NCBI RefSeq assembly: GCF_902686445.1
Contig: NC_062232.1
Location: forward strand, 68,713,440 to 68,777,439
Source of the DNA: Sciurus carolinensis
Taxonomy: Eukaryota; Chordata; Mammalia; Rodentia; Sciuridae
Reading direction: 5' to 3'
DNA: 64,000 nt
A program made the translations under genes and the position numbers. The notes below the pieces were generated by a model that worked only from the letters and a program-made list of their open reading frames with translations, was not told where the DNA came from and ran no database searches. Shown piece after piece: positions 1 through 12,733 of this stretch. Each line of letters opens with the position of its first letter. Within the stretch, counting starts at the first letter, position 1.

Positions 1-1525
1 AAAAAAGTAAATTCAATTTAAAATTTCATTGTTTTAAACTTGGATTATTTCCAATATTATTTCATGCAATAGCTGAAATACTGAATGCATCATTCATATT
101 TCTTAATGGAGTGTTATGCTAAACTTCAGTATCTCATAGGGCTAATTATTCAGGGATAATCCAGAATAAAATTCATCCCACTCATTGGCAAGCCTTTCTA
201 GATCAGTTTCAAGTATTTTTTGCTTCTTTGCTCAACTCCTTCTTATCACCTCATAAGAGTGATTGGGGGAGATGTATGTTGACCACTAAGCACAGATTTG
301 TTTAAATTCACTTTAATTATAAAGGAAAAAAGGGAGAAAGTGTTTGGCAAGTTGTGGTTAAAAAAATGTGTGCTGTGTCAGTCCTCTGAACCAATTCCTT
401 GACCCATCTTTGTACTTCCTTATAAACTAAGGTTTTAGCAAACAGCCCTACTAGGTCAGTGTGGCAAGAATTCTGGCCCTTAATATCTGATCTCTCTTGA
501 TATTCTTTCAGATTTCTCATCTTAACCATGCTTAACAAATATCAATGAACAAATTTTCTGTAACATATGACAACCTGTCCAATTGACTGACAAAAAAATA
601 AAGATAAGAACTGGAACAACAAATAAAATATGAATCTCTAATGGGGTAGGGAAAATCTTATAGTTTTTATTTTTTAACATGCCTGAGCAAAGCTGGTACT
701 GAGTGGGTAATTCAACGATATAGTCAGTCCCTCTTGGTTTTTTATTTTTAGGATTCTTAGTGTAATATGAGAAGAGGCAGTGTGGGATCATTATTGACTT
801 GGTTGCTTTTAGTATTCCTGCTTTTGCAGATATTTACAAATAAATATGAGAAAGTAGATACGAAGTGAAGTAAATCAGAAAATTTAGAGACACGGGGGTC
901 CACAAGTGTCACCATAATATGGTGCACTGGATTGTCTGAGTCTTCAGGAGATCAAGAAAATTCCTCTGCATATGCACCTTAAATAGTGGCTTCCCATTGA
1001 ATCAAAAGGTCCCACAGTAATAAATGACTTTGGATGGAAGGAGGACAAGAAAATCATGTTGAGAAGTTAGGGGTCATAAGGAGACAGGCACAGTGAGAGA
1101 GGAAGAGAGAAACAGACATAAGACAAAGGAATTCCCTCCACTAAGACCATTTTATATTCTTCTGAGGAAAGCTGGAAAACTGGGAAGAATTAGTAGGTGC
1201 AGAAAGTGGCTTTGGTGCAATAGCCCTTTCAGCTCAAATGCCTATTGTGGGGTACAGAGTGTGCCTTGATGAACTTAACTGAAACAGGCACACACAGGAT
1301 TGTGGCCAGGGGAATCTAGGCTGGGGATACTGAGGGAAGAGAGACTTACTTTCCCTTTGTTTCTGGAGGCTCATGCAGTCATCTGCAGAGAAACCAGAAG
1401 ATGGTTAGGTAAGCCCATTTGGACTCTGTGTCAGATTCTGGGAAAGCTGCATTAACCATTGTGGAATATGTGAGACTGGCAATGAATTAATTCTCCTACA
1501 CTGTGAGCAGAATTGCTGTTGATTA
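1..1525. other. AT-rich stretch with no recognised gene
   Basis: I see no coding region, SINE, LTR or L1 signature here that I can name. Open frames are short and lack any family resemblance. It may hold old decayed repeats that only a consensus search would find. Confidence 0.5.
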
Positions 1526-1752
1526 CTATCCCTTTTTCTTTCTTTTCTTTTTCTCTTTTCTGGGTACCTAGGATTGAATGCAAGGGCACTTAACCACTGA
1601 GACACATCCCCAACCTTATTTTGTATTTTATTTAGATACAGGGTCTCACTCAGTTTCTTGCTTTTGCTGAGGCTGACTTTGAAATCATGATCCTCCCTAC
1701 TCAGCCTTAGAGTCACTGGGATTACAGGAATATGCCACTGTGCCCAGCTTCT
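1526..1752 (-). repeat. B1-dID type composite SINE (antisense)
   Basis: Read on the minus strand this has the B1-like half (CTGTAATCCCAGTG type start, here degenerate), the internal segment ending in the 'gagaccctgt' motif, and a tRNA-like ID half. On the plus strand the order is ID (gattgaatgc...cacatccccaa), then the B1-like half ending at gcccagctt. A T-rich tract at 1520-1560 is the reversed A-tail. Divergence is moderate, so it is not a recent insertion. Confidence 0.8.
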
Positions 1753-1755
1753 CTC

Positions 1756-2300
1756 CCTTTTTCTAAGTTAGGCTGGGAAATGATCTGGATTCTATAAGAT
1801 CACAGGATAGACTACTGATGCTGAGCTACACCTACAGTTCAGCCAAATGACATCAAACTTCACTTCATTCATGAACTAGCCCCTCTTAAGCTCCAACAAT
1901 ATTGTAATAAATAGGATAAGGTAGACAAAAACCCTAAACTAATGACAAGGTCCCAAGTAGAAACAGCTAGAAGGGGACCTCATGCCCCATTCCTGGAGAT
2001 CTACTCATACAGAAAAAACAGGTCCCAATATGATAGCTCAGAGAAACCAATAATATTGCACCAATTCTCCAAGTATTAATTAAATCAGCAGTTCTACAGC
2101 AGCAAAGAGTGTCACTGAAGATTAAAATTAACATTCAGATTATTTGGAGCCTAGCCTAAACCAAGAATGCAGGACCTACTACAAAAAAGAAACAAAAAAG
2201 ATACATACACACAAAGGATATGTGCACACAAAAGAGGAAAAAGAATCTATCTCAACAGATGCATGGGTCAAATACTTCTGGGAATGCAAGGAAACAGGCA
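1756..2300. other. Unassigned A-rich sequence, possibly an L1 5' region
   Basis: No gene seen. Its position just upstream of L1 ORF1-like sequence on the same strand suggests it may be the decayed 5' part of that L1, but I recognise no specific motif. Confidence 0.3.
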
Positions 2301-2683
2301 ACCAATTTTCCCCTGAAAATTGACAACTCCCCATCAAAGGAACCCAGCAATATGAATGATGAAATTCCAGATAAAGACTAGAAAATCAGTTTTTAAAATG
2401 TTCAATGAGATAAAATAGAGGTGGTGATAGACCATCTCAATAAAGAATAGAGATTCTAAAAGAAACCAATCAAGACTCCTTGAAATGAAATACATAATGA
2501 AATTAAAAAAAAAAAAAACTAAAAGTATCAGCAACAGATTAGATCACATGGGAAATAGAACGTCGGGTTCTGAAGGCAAAGTATGTTAACTTAAACACTC
2601 AATATACAGTAAAGGGGGAAAAAGAAGACCTCGATAAGAATGCACAAGAACTTGTGAGACAATATCGAAAGATCAAACATAAA

Positions 2684-3118
2684 AGTTATTGGGTGTTTTT
2701 TTTGCCGCTGTGACCAGAAGACATGATAAGAACAATTTTAGAGTAAAAGTTTATTTGGCACTCTTGGTTTCAGAGTTCTCAGTCCATATATAGCTGACTT
2801 CATTGCTCTGTGCTTAAGGTGAGGCATGGTGGAAGAATGTGGAGGAGGAAAGCATCTCAGGACATGGCAGACAGGTTGCAGAGAGAGACTAAGCTCACTG
2901 CACCAGGGACAAAATATATACCTCAAAGTCCTGCCCCCAGCAAAGTATCTCCTCCACCTAAACCTTACTTGCCTATAGGTACCACCGAGCTAATGCCTGT
3001 AAGTGGATTAATGCATTGATTAGGTTTAGTCTTCCATAATCCAATTAGTTAACCTCTGAAATTTCTTGCTTTGTCTCATACATGAGATTTTGGGATACAT
3101 CTCATATCTAAACTATAA
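2684..3118 (-). mobile_element. MaLR (ORR1-like) solo LTR, antisense
   Basis: About 435 bp that align by eye with six other copies in the window. Shared landmarks in antisense order are 'gacaagaacaattttagag', a 'catggcagaag'-like segment, 'ggattaatgcactgattagg', and the end 'atatctaaac(c/t)ataa'. On the minus strand it starts with the TATAGTTTAGATATGAG-type MaLR 5' end. It splits L1 ORF1 remnants, so it inserted after that L1. Confidence 0.75.
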
Positions 3119-5640
3119 TGTTGGAATAGAAGGGACCATGGAGATAAAAGCTAATGGCACTAAGAAGCTTTTCTATAAAAATAATAGCAGAAAAAATTCC
3201 AAACCTAGGAAATGAGATGGACATCTATGTAGTGCAGGTGTATAGAAAACAAAACAGACAAAATCAAAAGAAAACCTCTCAAGATAACGTCATAAAAAAT
3301 GCCTAACATAGAGAATAAGGAAAGAATATTAAAAGCCATAAGATAAAAGACTTCAGGTCACGTTGAGGGACTTCTCAATACAGACCCTAAAATCAAAGGA
3401 GGGCTTGGAATGAGATATTCCAAACTCAAAAAGTAAACAACTGCCAGCCAAGATTGCTATATACAGCAAAACTATCACTTTGAATTTATGGAGAAATCAA
3501 AGCTTTCCCTGATAAGGCTAAACAAAAATAATTCATGACCACTAAACCATCACTATTAAAAACGCTTATAGACTACACACAGAAGGACAGAAGAACTAAA
3601 AATTAAAACACAGCACTCCCAAATGGATGAAGCTCTCCGGAGGAACAATTAGCTAAAGGAAAATTAAGACAAATACAGGAAACAAACCAAAATAATAGGA
3701 ATTTTTTTAAAAATTATCCATAGTAACACTGAATGTGAATGGTCTCAAATCTCCAATTAAAAGGCATCAATTGGCAGACTGAATTTAAAAACAAGGTACA
3801 ACTCTATGTCTTTTGCAAGAGACTCATCTCATATGCAAAACATCCCAGACTGAAATCAAAAGGATGGAAAATATTTTTCATGTAAATGAAGTCTGAAAAT
3901 AAGAAGTAGCTATTCTCATATTAGAGAAAGATTTCAAGAAAAAAATAATCAGAAGACACAAAGAAGGTCACTGCATTCCAGTAAAGGGAATAATCCAACA
4001 AGAAGATATAATGATGGTAAATATTTATGCCACAAAAGTCAGTACACCTAACTACATAAGAAAAAACTTGACCTTAAATTCCAGATAAACACAGTATGGA
4101 TAGTTTCAGCATACTCCTTTCACCAATAGAGAGGTCATCCACATGTAAAATCAATAAAGATAGTTTGCCTAAGTAATATTACAAAATAAATGAACCTAAC
4201 AGAAATCTATATAATAGTTCAACCACAAACAGCTGAATTTGCTTTCTTCTCTGCAACTCACAGAAGTTTTCCCAAAATAGATCATATTCTAGATCACAAT
4301 ATAAATTTTAGCAAATGCAAAATAATTGATATAAATCCATGCATACGTCAGATCATGATAGAAAGAAAATAGAAAATAAAAACAAGATTATAGAAAGTGC
4401 ATATACATATAGAGAGCAAACAATATTTTTTACATGAGAAATGAATAATAGAAGAAATGGGAGGAGAAATTAAAAAAATTCCTATAATCAAATGAGAACA
4501 GTGATACATCATACCAAAATTTTTGGAAGAGGGTGAAGGCAGTCCTAAGAAGAACAATTTTAATATTAAGTGTATATATTAATAAAAAAGAGACAGAAAC
4601 ATCCCCTCAGAAAACAATCTAACGATGTATCTCAAGACCCTAGAAAAGAAGAAACAACCTAATTCCAAAATCCATACATGAAAAGAAATATTTAAGATCA
4701 GAGAAAAAAAGAAACAATGAAATTGAGAATAAAAAAGCAATGTGAATAATCAATGCAACAAAGAGTTTCTTCTTTGAAATGATACACAAGATTAATTAAC
4801 CCTTAGCCAAACTAGCTGAGAGATAGAGAAGACCCAAGACAATAAATTTAGAGATGAAAAAGAAGACATCAATACAGACCTTTCCAAAATTCAAAAGATA
4901 AGCAAATATTTTGAAATTTTGGATTCCAATAAATTTGAAGATAGAAGATATTAACGGATTTCTAGACACTTGTAACCCACTCAAACTTAAAGAGATAATA
5001 GAAAATCTAAACGGACCAGTATTAAGCAAAAAAAATAACTATAGATAAAAAGCCTTCAATATAGAAATACCCAGAGCCAAACAGAATCTGAGTTGAGTTC
5101 TATCAGTACATCAAAGAAGAAATAACATGAATCCTCCTGTAATTATTCCATGAGATAGTCAGGGAGGGAACTCTCCCAAATTTGTTCTATGAAGCCAGTA
5201 CCACACTGATACCACAACTAGATAAAACACATCAAAGAAAGAAACTACAGACCAATATTCCTGATGAATATAGACACAAAAATTATTAATAAATGTTAGT
5301 ATTCCACCTGCAAAACACATTAATAAGATTATAGACTCTAAAGAAGTTGACTTCATTCCAAGGATACAAGGTCAGTTCAACATATGTAAATCAGTAAATG
5401 TAATTCACCACATAAATGGAATCAAGGACAAAAATCACATCATCATCTCAATGGATAGAGGAAAAGCCTTTGATAAAATCCAGTATCTATTCATGTTAAA
5501 AACATTGAATAAACTAGGTGTAAAAGAAACACTTGAATACCAAAAAGGTTATACATGACAAAATCATAGCCAACATCATACTGAATGGAGAAAAACTGAA
5601 AGTATTTCCTCTAAAATGAAGAACAAGACAAGAATGACTT

Positions 5641-6545
5641 TACACCAAAAATACAAAGAACCCAATCAATAAATGGGCCAAGGAACTGAACAGACACTTT
5701 ACAGAAGAAGACATATAGGTGATTAATAAATATGTGAAAAAGTGTCCAACATCTCTAGTAATTAGAGAATTGCAAATTAAAACAACTCTAAGATTTCATC
5801 TTACTCCAATTAGAATGACTATTATGAAGAACACAAACAATAATAGATGTTGGCATGGATGTGAGGTAAAAGGTACACTTTTACATTGCTGGTGAAGTTG
5901 TAAATTGGTGCAGCCACTCTGGAAAGCAGTGTGGAGAATCCTCAGAAAACTTGGAATGGACCCACCTTTTGACCCAGTTATCCCACTGCTCAGTAAATAC
6001 CCAAAGGACTTAAAATTAGCATACTACAGTAACACAGCCACATCAATGTTTATAGCAGTTCAGTTTACAATAGCTAGATTGTGGAACCAACCTAGATGCC
6101 CTTTTACAGATGAATGAATAAAGAAACTGTGGTATATACACACAATGGAATATTATTCAACCATAAAGAAGAATAATATTATGGCATTTGCAAATAAATG
6201 GATGGAACTGGAGAATATCATGCCAAGTGAAATAAGCCAATCCCAAAAAATCAAAGGTTGAATGTTTTCCCTGATAAGTGGAGGATGATATATAATGGGG
6301 CTAGACGGGTGGGGAATGAGAGAATAATGGGGGAACTTTAGATTATGTAGAAGGAAATGAGAGGAAGGGGGGTATGAAAAATGGTGGAATGAGACAGACA
6401 CCATTACCCTATGTATATGTATGATTACATGAATGGTATGAATCTACATTGTGTACAACCATAGAAATGAAATTATGTACCCCATTTGTGTACAATGAAT
6501 CAAAATGCACTCTGTAAAATATAAAAAATTTAAAAAAAATTTAAA
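5641..6545 (+). mobile_element. L1 3' fragment nested in the older L1
   Basis: At 5640 the sequence jumps from mid-ORF2 to the ORF2 C-terminus: 5905-6117 encodes '[24 protein letters not shown]', the conserved region after the ORF2 cysteine motif. It continues through a 3'UTR to an A-rich end near 6545, after which older L1 reverse-transcriptase sequence resumes. It is therefore a 5'-truncated insertion of a younger L1. The cysteine region before 5905 contains a stop. Confidence 0.75.
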
Positions 6546-8765
6546 AACATAAGTAATCAGAAAAAAAGAGAATGTCTAATCTCACCACTACTATGTGCTA
6601 CAGTTCTTAAAACTAGCCATGACAATCAGGCAGGAGAAAGAAATTAAAGGTATACAAATAGGAAAAAAAAAAGTCAATAATATCTGTTTGCTGACGACAT
6701 GATCTTATAATTAGAAGATGCAAATCAACAGAAGATTTCTAAAGCTTATAAACAAATTCAATGAAGTTGCAAGATACAAGATCAACCCACATAAATCAAT
6801 AATTATTCTATACTCCGATTGTGAACTTGTTGAAAAAGAAATCCAGAAGATTATTCCATTCACAATAGCCTAAAAAAAGTTGGGAATAAATCTAACTAAG
6901 GAAGTAAAAGATCTGTACAATGAAAATTATAAAACACTGAAGAAAGAAATTGAAGAAGACATTAGAAGATGCAAAGACCTATCTTTTCATGGATATGCAG
7001 AATTAATATCATCAAAATGACCATATTACCTAAAGCAGTCTATACAATCCACCACAAAATACTAAATGATAGTCATGATCAAACATTCAAAAAACAGTCC
7101 TAAAATTTATATGGAAGAATAAAAGACCCAGAATTGCCAAAGCAATACTGAGGGAAAAGAGCAAGGCTGGAGGCATCACGATACCTGATCTCAAATTACA
7201 CTACAGAGCTTTAGGCATAAAACAGGATGTTATTATCTTAGAAGCAGATATGAAGACCAATGGAATAGATGAAAACACAGAGACAAATGCCCATAAACAC
7301 AGTTATCTGATCCTTGACAAAGCTGCACAAAGCATAAGTTGGGGAAAATACATCCTCTTCAGCAAATATTGCTGGGAAAATTGGATACTCATGTGTTGAA
7401 GAATAAAAGTAGATCCATACATCATCCTGCACAAAAATAAGCTCAAAGTGGATTAAAGAGATAGGAATTAGACCAAAAATAGTGAAACTACTAGATAAAT
7501 CCTATGGGCAACACTCAAACATATTGGCATAGGCCCTGACTTCCTTACTAAGATTTCTAAAGCTCAAGAAATTAAAACCAAGAATCAACAAGTGGGATAG
7601 CATTAAATAAATGCTTCTGCAATGCAAAGGAACGAATAGAGGGTATAAAGAGAGGAGCCTACAGAAAGGACAAAATCTTCACTGGCTACTCAGATTCTGA
7701 AAGGGATTCAATAACCGGAATACGTAATGAACTAAAAAATTTAACCCAAAAAACTTAATAATGCACTCAACAAAGGGGCAAAAGATGTAAATAGACATTT
7801 CTCAAAAGAACAAATAAAATTGGCTAAATAATATATGAAAAAATGATTAACATCTTAGGAATCAGGAAGTTGAAAATCAAAATTATACTGAGATATCATC
7901 TCATAGTGTTCAGAGTGATAATCATCAAGAATACAAATAATGATAATTGGTGGTGAGAATATGGGGGAAAATGTACACTTATATATTGCTGGTGGGACCA
8001 AAAATTAGTACAACCACTTTGGAAAGCAGTATGGAGATTCATCAAAAGACTAAGAATGTAACTGCTACATGACCCAGGTATTCCACTCCTTGGTATTTAT
8101 TCAAAAGATTTAAACTCAGCATACTATAGTGATACATGCATACCAATGTTTATTGCATCACAACCCACAATAGCCAAATCATGGAATCGGTCTAGGTGTC
8201 CATCAGACATGAATAAAGAAAATGTGGTATATATATATACAAAAGAGTTCTACTCAACCATAAAGAATGAAATCATGTCTTTTGCTACTAAGTGGATGGA
8301 ACTGGAAAGCATCATTCTAAGTGAAATAAGCCAGATTCCGAAAGTCAAGGGTTGAATGTTTTCTCTCACTAGAAAGAAAAAAAAAAGGAATTTAAAAAGT
8401 GGATCCTGTGAAAATACAGGGAGAGCAGTAGAGCAGAAGCAGCTGACTAAGAGTGAGGGAGAAGAGGAGGCAAATCTGAAGAACTGGAAAATAAAATTGA
8501 TCAAATTATGCAATAGGCATGGTAAGAATATCATGCAATATATTGCAATTTTATATATAACTATAATGTACCAATTAAAAATAAATTAAAAGGAGTTAGA
8601 CCAATAAAATGGTGGAAGGGAAATAGAGGAAGAGAGAAAGGGAGGGTATTGAACAGTATTGAAGATTAAAATGGAGAAAATGATGTTATATGCATTTATG
8701 ATTATATCAAAATTAACCCCACTATTATGTAAAGCTATGCACTAAAATAAAAATTTTTAAACAGA

Positions 8766-9455
8766 TAAACTTTTTTATAGACCAGTACTTTTTTAGTCAG
8801 AGAATGAAACTAGTTTGATATTCTCATGGTAATTTATCAAATGGTATTCCACTAAAAAATAAGGCCTAATTTTAGGAAATTTATTGACTATAATATTATT
8901 CCAGTGTAAGCAAAGATATATGAAGTCAATGTTAGTTTTGCCTCTGTCTTGTTGAAACTAAAACTAGATGATCAATGATTGAGTGGAAGTATTATAAGAC
9001 TAATTAAGCTTAGATCCATCTTTTCTTTCTATATAATATTTTCTGGTATTTTATTATTTGTGAAAAATGTAATAGCCTTATCACTTTTAAAAAAGTGAGT
9101 TGTTTCAAAAAGAAAAGAGATGCTTTCATGTTTGGTATCTTCTTTGGTAAATTTTACATGCTAATTTAATGCTAGAGTTATTTTCAAAAACTTATTCATA
9201 TATTACAAATTGAAAACTATACATATATATATTATTTTCACTTTTATACAGTTAAATTTTACCATTTAAGGTGTACATTAAGTGGATTTTAGTTTATTCA
9301 CCGACTTTGACATTGCCACTAACTCTAGAGCAGTCTCATCACCAAAAATTCCAGCATCCATTAACAGTATGCATTCTTCTCCCTCCCCAGTCTTTCCTTT
9401 CTCATTAAATTTTCAGTTTATAATTGTCTATTAAAAATTGTGACTGTTTAAATTT
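8766..9455. other. AT-rich sequence between L1s, no gene seen
   Basis: No recognisable gene or repeat apart from scattered A/T tracts. Reading frames are short and non-informative. Confidence 0.5.
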
Positions 9456-9986
9456 TGTGCAAAAATTTTAGAAAGACTTTTCATCAAAAACAAAAGGCTC
9501 CAATGTACAGAATGGAAGACAAAGAGACAAACCCACATATGTATAGTTATCTCACACTAGACAAAGGTGCCAAAAACATACAATGGCGAAAAGGTAACCT
9601 GTTCAACAAATGGTGCTGGAAAACTGGAAATCCAAATGCAGCAAAATGAAATTAAACCCATATCTCTTAACCTGCACAAAACTCAACTCTAAGTGTATCA
9701 AGGACGTAGGCATTAGACCAGAGACCCTGTATCTACTAGAAAAAAAAGTAGGCCCAAATCTCCAGCATGTCAGCTTACGAACCAAATTCCTCAACAAGAC
9801 TCTGAAAGCACAAGAGGGAAAATTGAGAATCAATAAATAGGATCTCATCAAACTGAAAAGCTTCTTCACAGCAAAGGAAACAATCAAGAACATGACGAGA
9901 GAGCCTACAGAATGGGAGAAAATCCTTGCCACCTGCACCTCAGATAGAGGATTAATCTCCAGGATACATAAAGAACTCAAAAAACA
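9456..9986 (+). mobile_element. Older L1 ORF2 3' fragment, left part of a split element
   Basis: Encodes degenerate ORF2 C-terminal sequence (for example NPHMYSYLTLDKGAKNIQWRKGNLFNKWCW). It is interrupted at 9986 by the full-length L1, and the same element resumes at 16851 in phase with the target-site duplication. Confidence 0.85.
9970..9986 (+). repeat. Left target-site duplication of the full-length L1
   Basis: The 17-base word aaagaactcaaaaaaca occurs here and again at 16834-16850, directly after the L1 A-rich tail. The perfect match shows that the L1 between them is one target-primed insertion. Confidence 0.95.
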
Positions 9987-11606
9987 CCCTGCGATAAAAT
10001 AACCCTTTCCAGCCCGCAATCTGAAAAGTGCCCTTCATGATAGAACTATTCTAAGCAGCTTTTATACTTAAAAACTCAAAATGACGGAAGTAGAGTTGCT
10101 CGGCGAGACGCACCTCCCCCCACAGGAGCGGTAAACACGGACAACTGGGATTATCATAGAGGAGGCGGCTCAGCACAGCGCATGGACTCGGAGCAACCAC
10201 TGGGGCTCCGGGCGGCTGCCTGAGGAGGAGCTGCGTGGCGAGCTGCTTGAACTCAGAGTGAGCGATCCTGAGCACCGGGGGGTTGCCCGGAGGAAGAGGA
10301 GGAGCGCAGCGGGTCGCTTGGCCTGGGAGTGACTGCATCAGAGCCACAGGCAGTTGCCAGAGGAGGAGCGGCGTGGCGAGCTGTTTGAACTCAGAGCGAG
10401 CGTTCAAGAACACCGGTGGCCTGCCTGGAGGAGGAGTGCAGTGGGTAGCTTGGTCTGGGAGTGACTGCATTGGAGCTATAGGCGGTTGCCAGAGGAGGAG
10501 CTGCGGGGCGAGCTGTTTGAACTCAGAACGACCGCTTCTGGGCACCGGGGGGTTGCCCGGAGGAAGAGGAGAAGTGCGGCGGGTCACGTGGTCTGGGAGT
10601 GACTGCATCAGAGCCACAGGTGGTTGCCAGAGGAGGAGGCGAGTGGTGAGTTGATTGGACTAAAAACGACCGCTCCTGAACACCGGTGGCCTGCCTGGAG
10701 GAGGAGCGCGGTGGGTCCCTTGATCTTGGAACCACCGCTCCTGAACACCCGGGGGGCTACCCCGAGGAGGAGGAGGAGGAACAGGGCGGGTCACTTGGAC
10801 TTGGAGTGACTGCCTAGGGCTACGGGCGGTTGGCGGGAGGAGGAGACGTGAAGTGAGTTGCTTGGACTCCTAGTGTCTGCATCAGAAACCGGAGGGCTGT
10901 CCGGAGGAGGAGGTGTGTGGCGGGTCTCTAGGTCTCGGAGCTATTATACGGGGCTCCAGGTGGCGGCTCAGAGGAGGGGCCGCATAGCCAGGCGATTAGG
11001 TGCAGAGCAGGGTCCCAGGATTGGCTTCTTAGTAGAAGAGATGCACAGAGACACGCCTAGGGGCAGAGCGAAGTTTCCAGGAATGCGGGCAGAGTCTCTG
11101 GGAGAGGCAGCCTAAGGAGACTCGTCTGGGAAGGGTGAGGCTCCCAGGCCCAGGAGGTAGGTCCGGGCCCCTGGGAACATTGCAGAGGAAGACAGCCCAG
11201 CCCAGGTGGTAGTTGTAGATTGAGGGGAACCTCTAGGAGGGGAACTGACAAGTGAGACCTCCCCACCGGGTGAGTCTTCCCTGCAGGGTGAGGTTTTCCC
11301 ACAGGGATGGTAAAACCAGAGACAGAGGTACAAACAGGCCTTGCCTCAGCCCGCAGCCTAGTTCCCCATTGGATGACCATTGGTCAACAAGTGGAGGCAC
11401 CTCTGCCCACTAGCAGGGAATATACCCCACCTGAGAGTCACCAACCCTAGAGAGGCAGCTTCTTCGTGGAGCTCCGCATTATCAACTTCCTCCAAGATTT
11501 CAGGCTACTGAAGCATAAGAGGGGATATACTAGCAATCTTCAGGGACATTATAAGTTGATAGAGGAAATCTGCAATATCTTAATGACCCACTGATTCCTG
11601 AACAAC
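9987..11606 (+). promoter_or_regulatory. L1 5'UTR with GC-rich tandem repeats
   Basis: This 1.6-kb segment is much richer in G, C and CpG than its surroundings. L1 5'UTRs act as internal RNA polymerase II promoters. Here it contains a degenerate tandem array (see the separate entry) and then non-repeated GC-rich sequence up to the ORF1 start. Long ORFs on both strands in this interval come from the repeats, not from genes. Confidence 0.8.
10180..10950 (+). repeat. Degenerate ~135-bp tandem repeat in the L1 5'UTR
   Basis: The phrase 'gcgagctg(c/t)ttgaactcag' recurs at about 10238, 10377 and 10508, with a diverged form at about 10645, giving unit lengths of 131-139 bp. Each unit also carries 'gggagtgactgcat', 'ggttgccagaggaggag' and 'caccgg(g/t)gg'. 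Later units are more diverged. The arrangement resembles the promoter monomers of mouse L1s, although the sequence itself is different. Confidence 0.85.
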
Positions 11607-12650
11607 ATGAGAAAACAAGAGAAGAAAATGCTCCAAACAAATCTAGATGTTACATCAATAAAATCCAACGACAGCATGGCAGAAGAAATGACAGAAAGGG
11701 AGTTCAGAATGTACATAATTAAAATGATCAGAGAAGCAAACGATGAGATGAAAGAGCAAATGCAGGCATTGAATGATGAGATGAAAGAGCAAATGCAGGC
11801 ATTGAATGATCGCACCAATCGACAGTTAAAAGAGCAAATTCAGGAAGCAAAAGATCATTTCAATAAAGAGTTAGAGATATTGAAAAAAAACCAAACAGAA
11901 ATCCTTGAAATGAAGGAAACAATAAACCAAATTAAGAACTCCATAGAAAGCCTAACCAATAGGATAGAACAGCTGGAAGACAGAACCTCAGATATTGAAG
12001 ACAAAATATTTAACCTCGAAAACAAAGTTGAACAAACAGAGAAGATGGTAAGAAATCATGAACAGAATCTGCAAGAACCATGGGATATCATGAAAAGGCC
12101 AAATTTGAGAATTATTGGGATTGAGGAACCTTAGAGAAACAAACCAAAGGAATGACTAATCTATTCAATGAAATAATATCAGAAAATTTCCCAAATCTGA
12201 AGAATGAAATGGAAAATCAAGTTCAAGAGGCTTATAGGACTCCAAATACACAAAATTACAACAGACCCACACCAAGGCACATTATAATGAAAATACCTAA
12301 TACAAAATAAAGACAGAATTTTAAAGGCTGTGACAGAAAAGAACCAAATTACATTTAGGGGGAAACCAATATGGATATCAACAGATTTTTCAATCCAGAC
12401 CCTAAAAGCTAGAAGGGCCTGGAACAACATGTTTCAAGCTCTGAAAGAAAATGGATGCCAACCAAGAATCTTATACCCAGCAAAACTTACCTTCAAATTT
12501 GACGATGAAATAAAATCCTTCCATGATAAACAAAAGCTGAAAGAATTTACAAAAAGAAAGCCAGCATTACAGAACATTCTCAGCAAAATATTTCATGAGG
12601 AAGAGATAAAAAACAAAGAAGCAAATAAGCAAAGGGAGGAATTATCCTAA
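11607..12650 (+). pseudogene. L1 ORF1 (RNA-binding coiled-coil protein), frameshifted
   Basis: L1 ORF1p trimerises through a coiled coil and coats L1 RNA in the ribonucleoprotein. Residues 1-40 form the N-terminal segment. Residues about 41-150 form a long coiled coil rich in E, K, Q and M, and include an exact 11-residue duplication (NDEMKEQMQAL, residues 45-55 and 56-66). 'LRIIGIEE' starts the RRM-like domain, where the frame breaks near 12130; a second frame change lies near 12303. The C-terminal domain (12330-12650: ARRAWNNMFQALKENGCQPRILYPAKL) is recognisable and ends at a normal stop. Confidence 0.9.
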
Positions 12651-12689
12651 AGGAACTGTCAAATAAAGGAGGAACCAAGATGTGTCAAA

Positions 12690-12692
12690 AAA

Positions 12693-12723
<31 letters not shown>

Positions 12724-12725
12724 AA
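12690..12725 (+). repeat. AATA microsatellite in the ORF1-ORF2 spacer
   Basis: About eight uninterrupted aaat/aata units lie in the short inter-ORF region, directly before the ORF2 start at 12734. This looks like a local expansion of A-rich linker sequence. Confidence 0.9.
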
Positions 12726-12733
12726 TTTTAAAT

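Larger units (their letters stand above)
2300..8765 (+). mobile_element. Old, decayed sense-strand LINE-1 with internal insertions
   Basis: A long degenerate L1 in pieces. ORF1-like coiled-coil and C-terminal remains lie at about 2340-2680 and 3120-3650. The ORF2 endonuclease start (MNVNGL-like) is near 3725, and 4190-4372 matches the endonuclease 'FFSATHRSFPKIDHIL' region. Reverse-transcriptase remains follow at 5100-5640, and an LADDM-like catalytic motif (FADD in intact L1s) near 6690-6705. The 3' part runs to about 8765. A MaLR LTR (2684-3118) and a younger L1 fragment (5641-6545) interrupt it. Every reading frame is heavily broken. Outer boundaries are approximate. Confidence 0.75.

Noticed and set aside
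10051..10654. Long ORFs on both strands (up to 188 codons) in the L1 5'UTR
   Set aside because: They follow the ~135-bp tandem repeat, show repeated peptide blocks on both strands and have no domain; GC-rich repeats stay open by chance.
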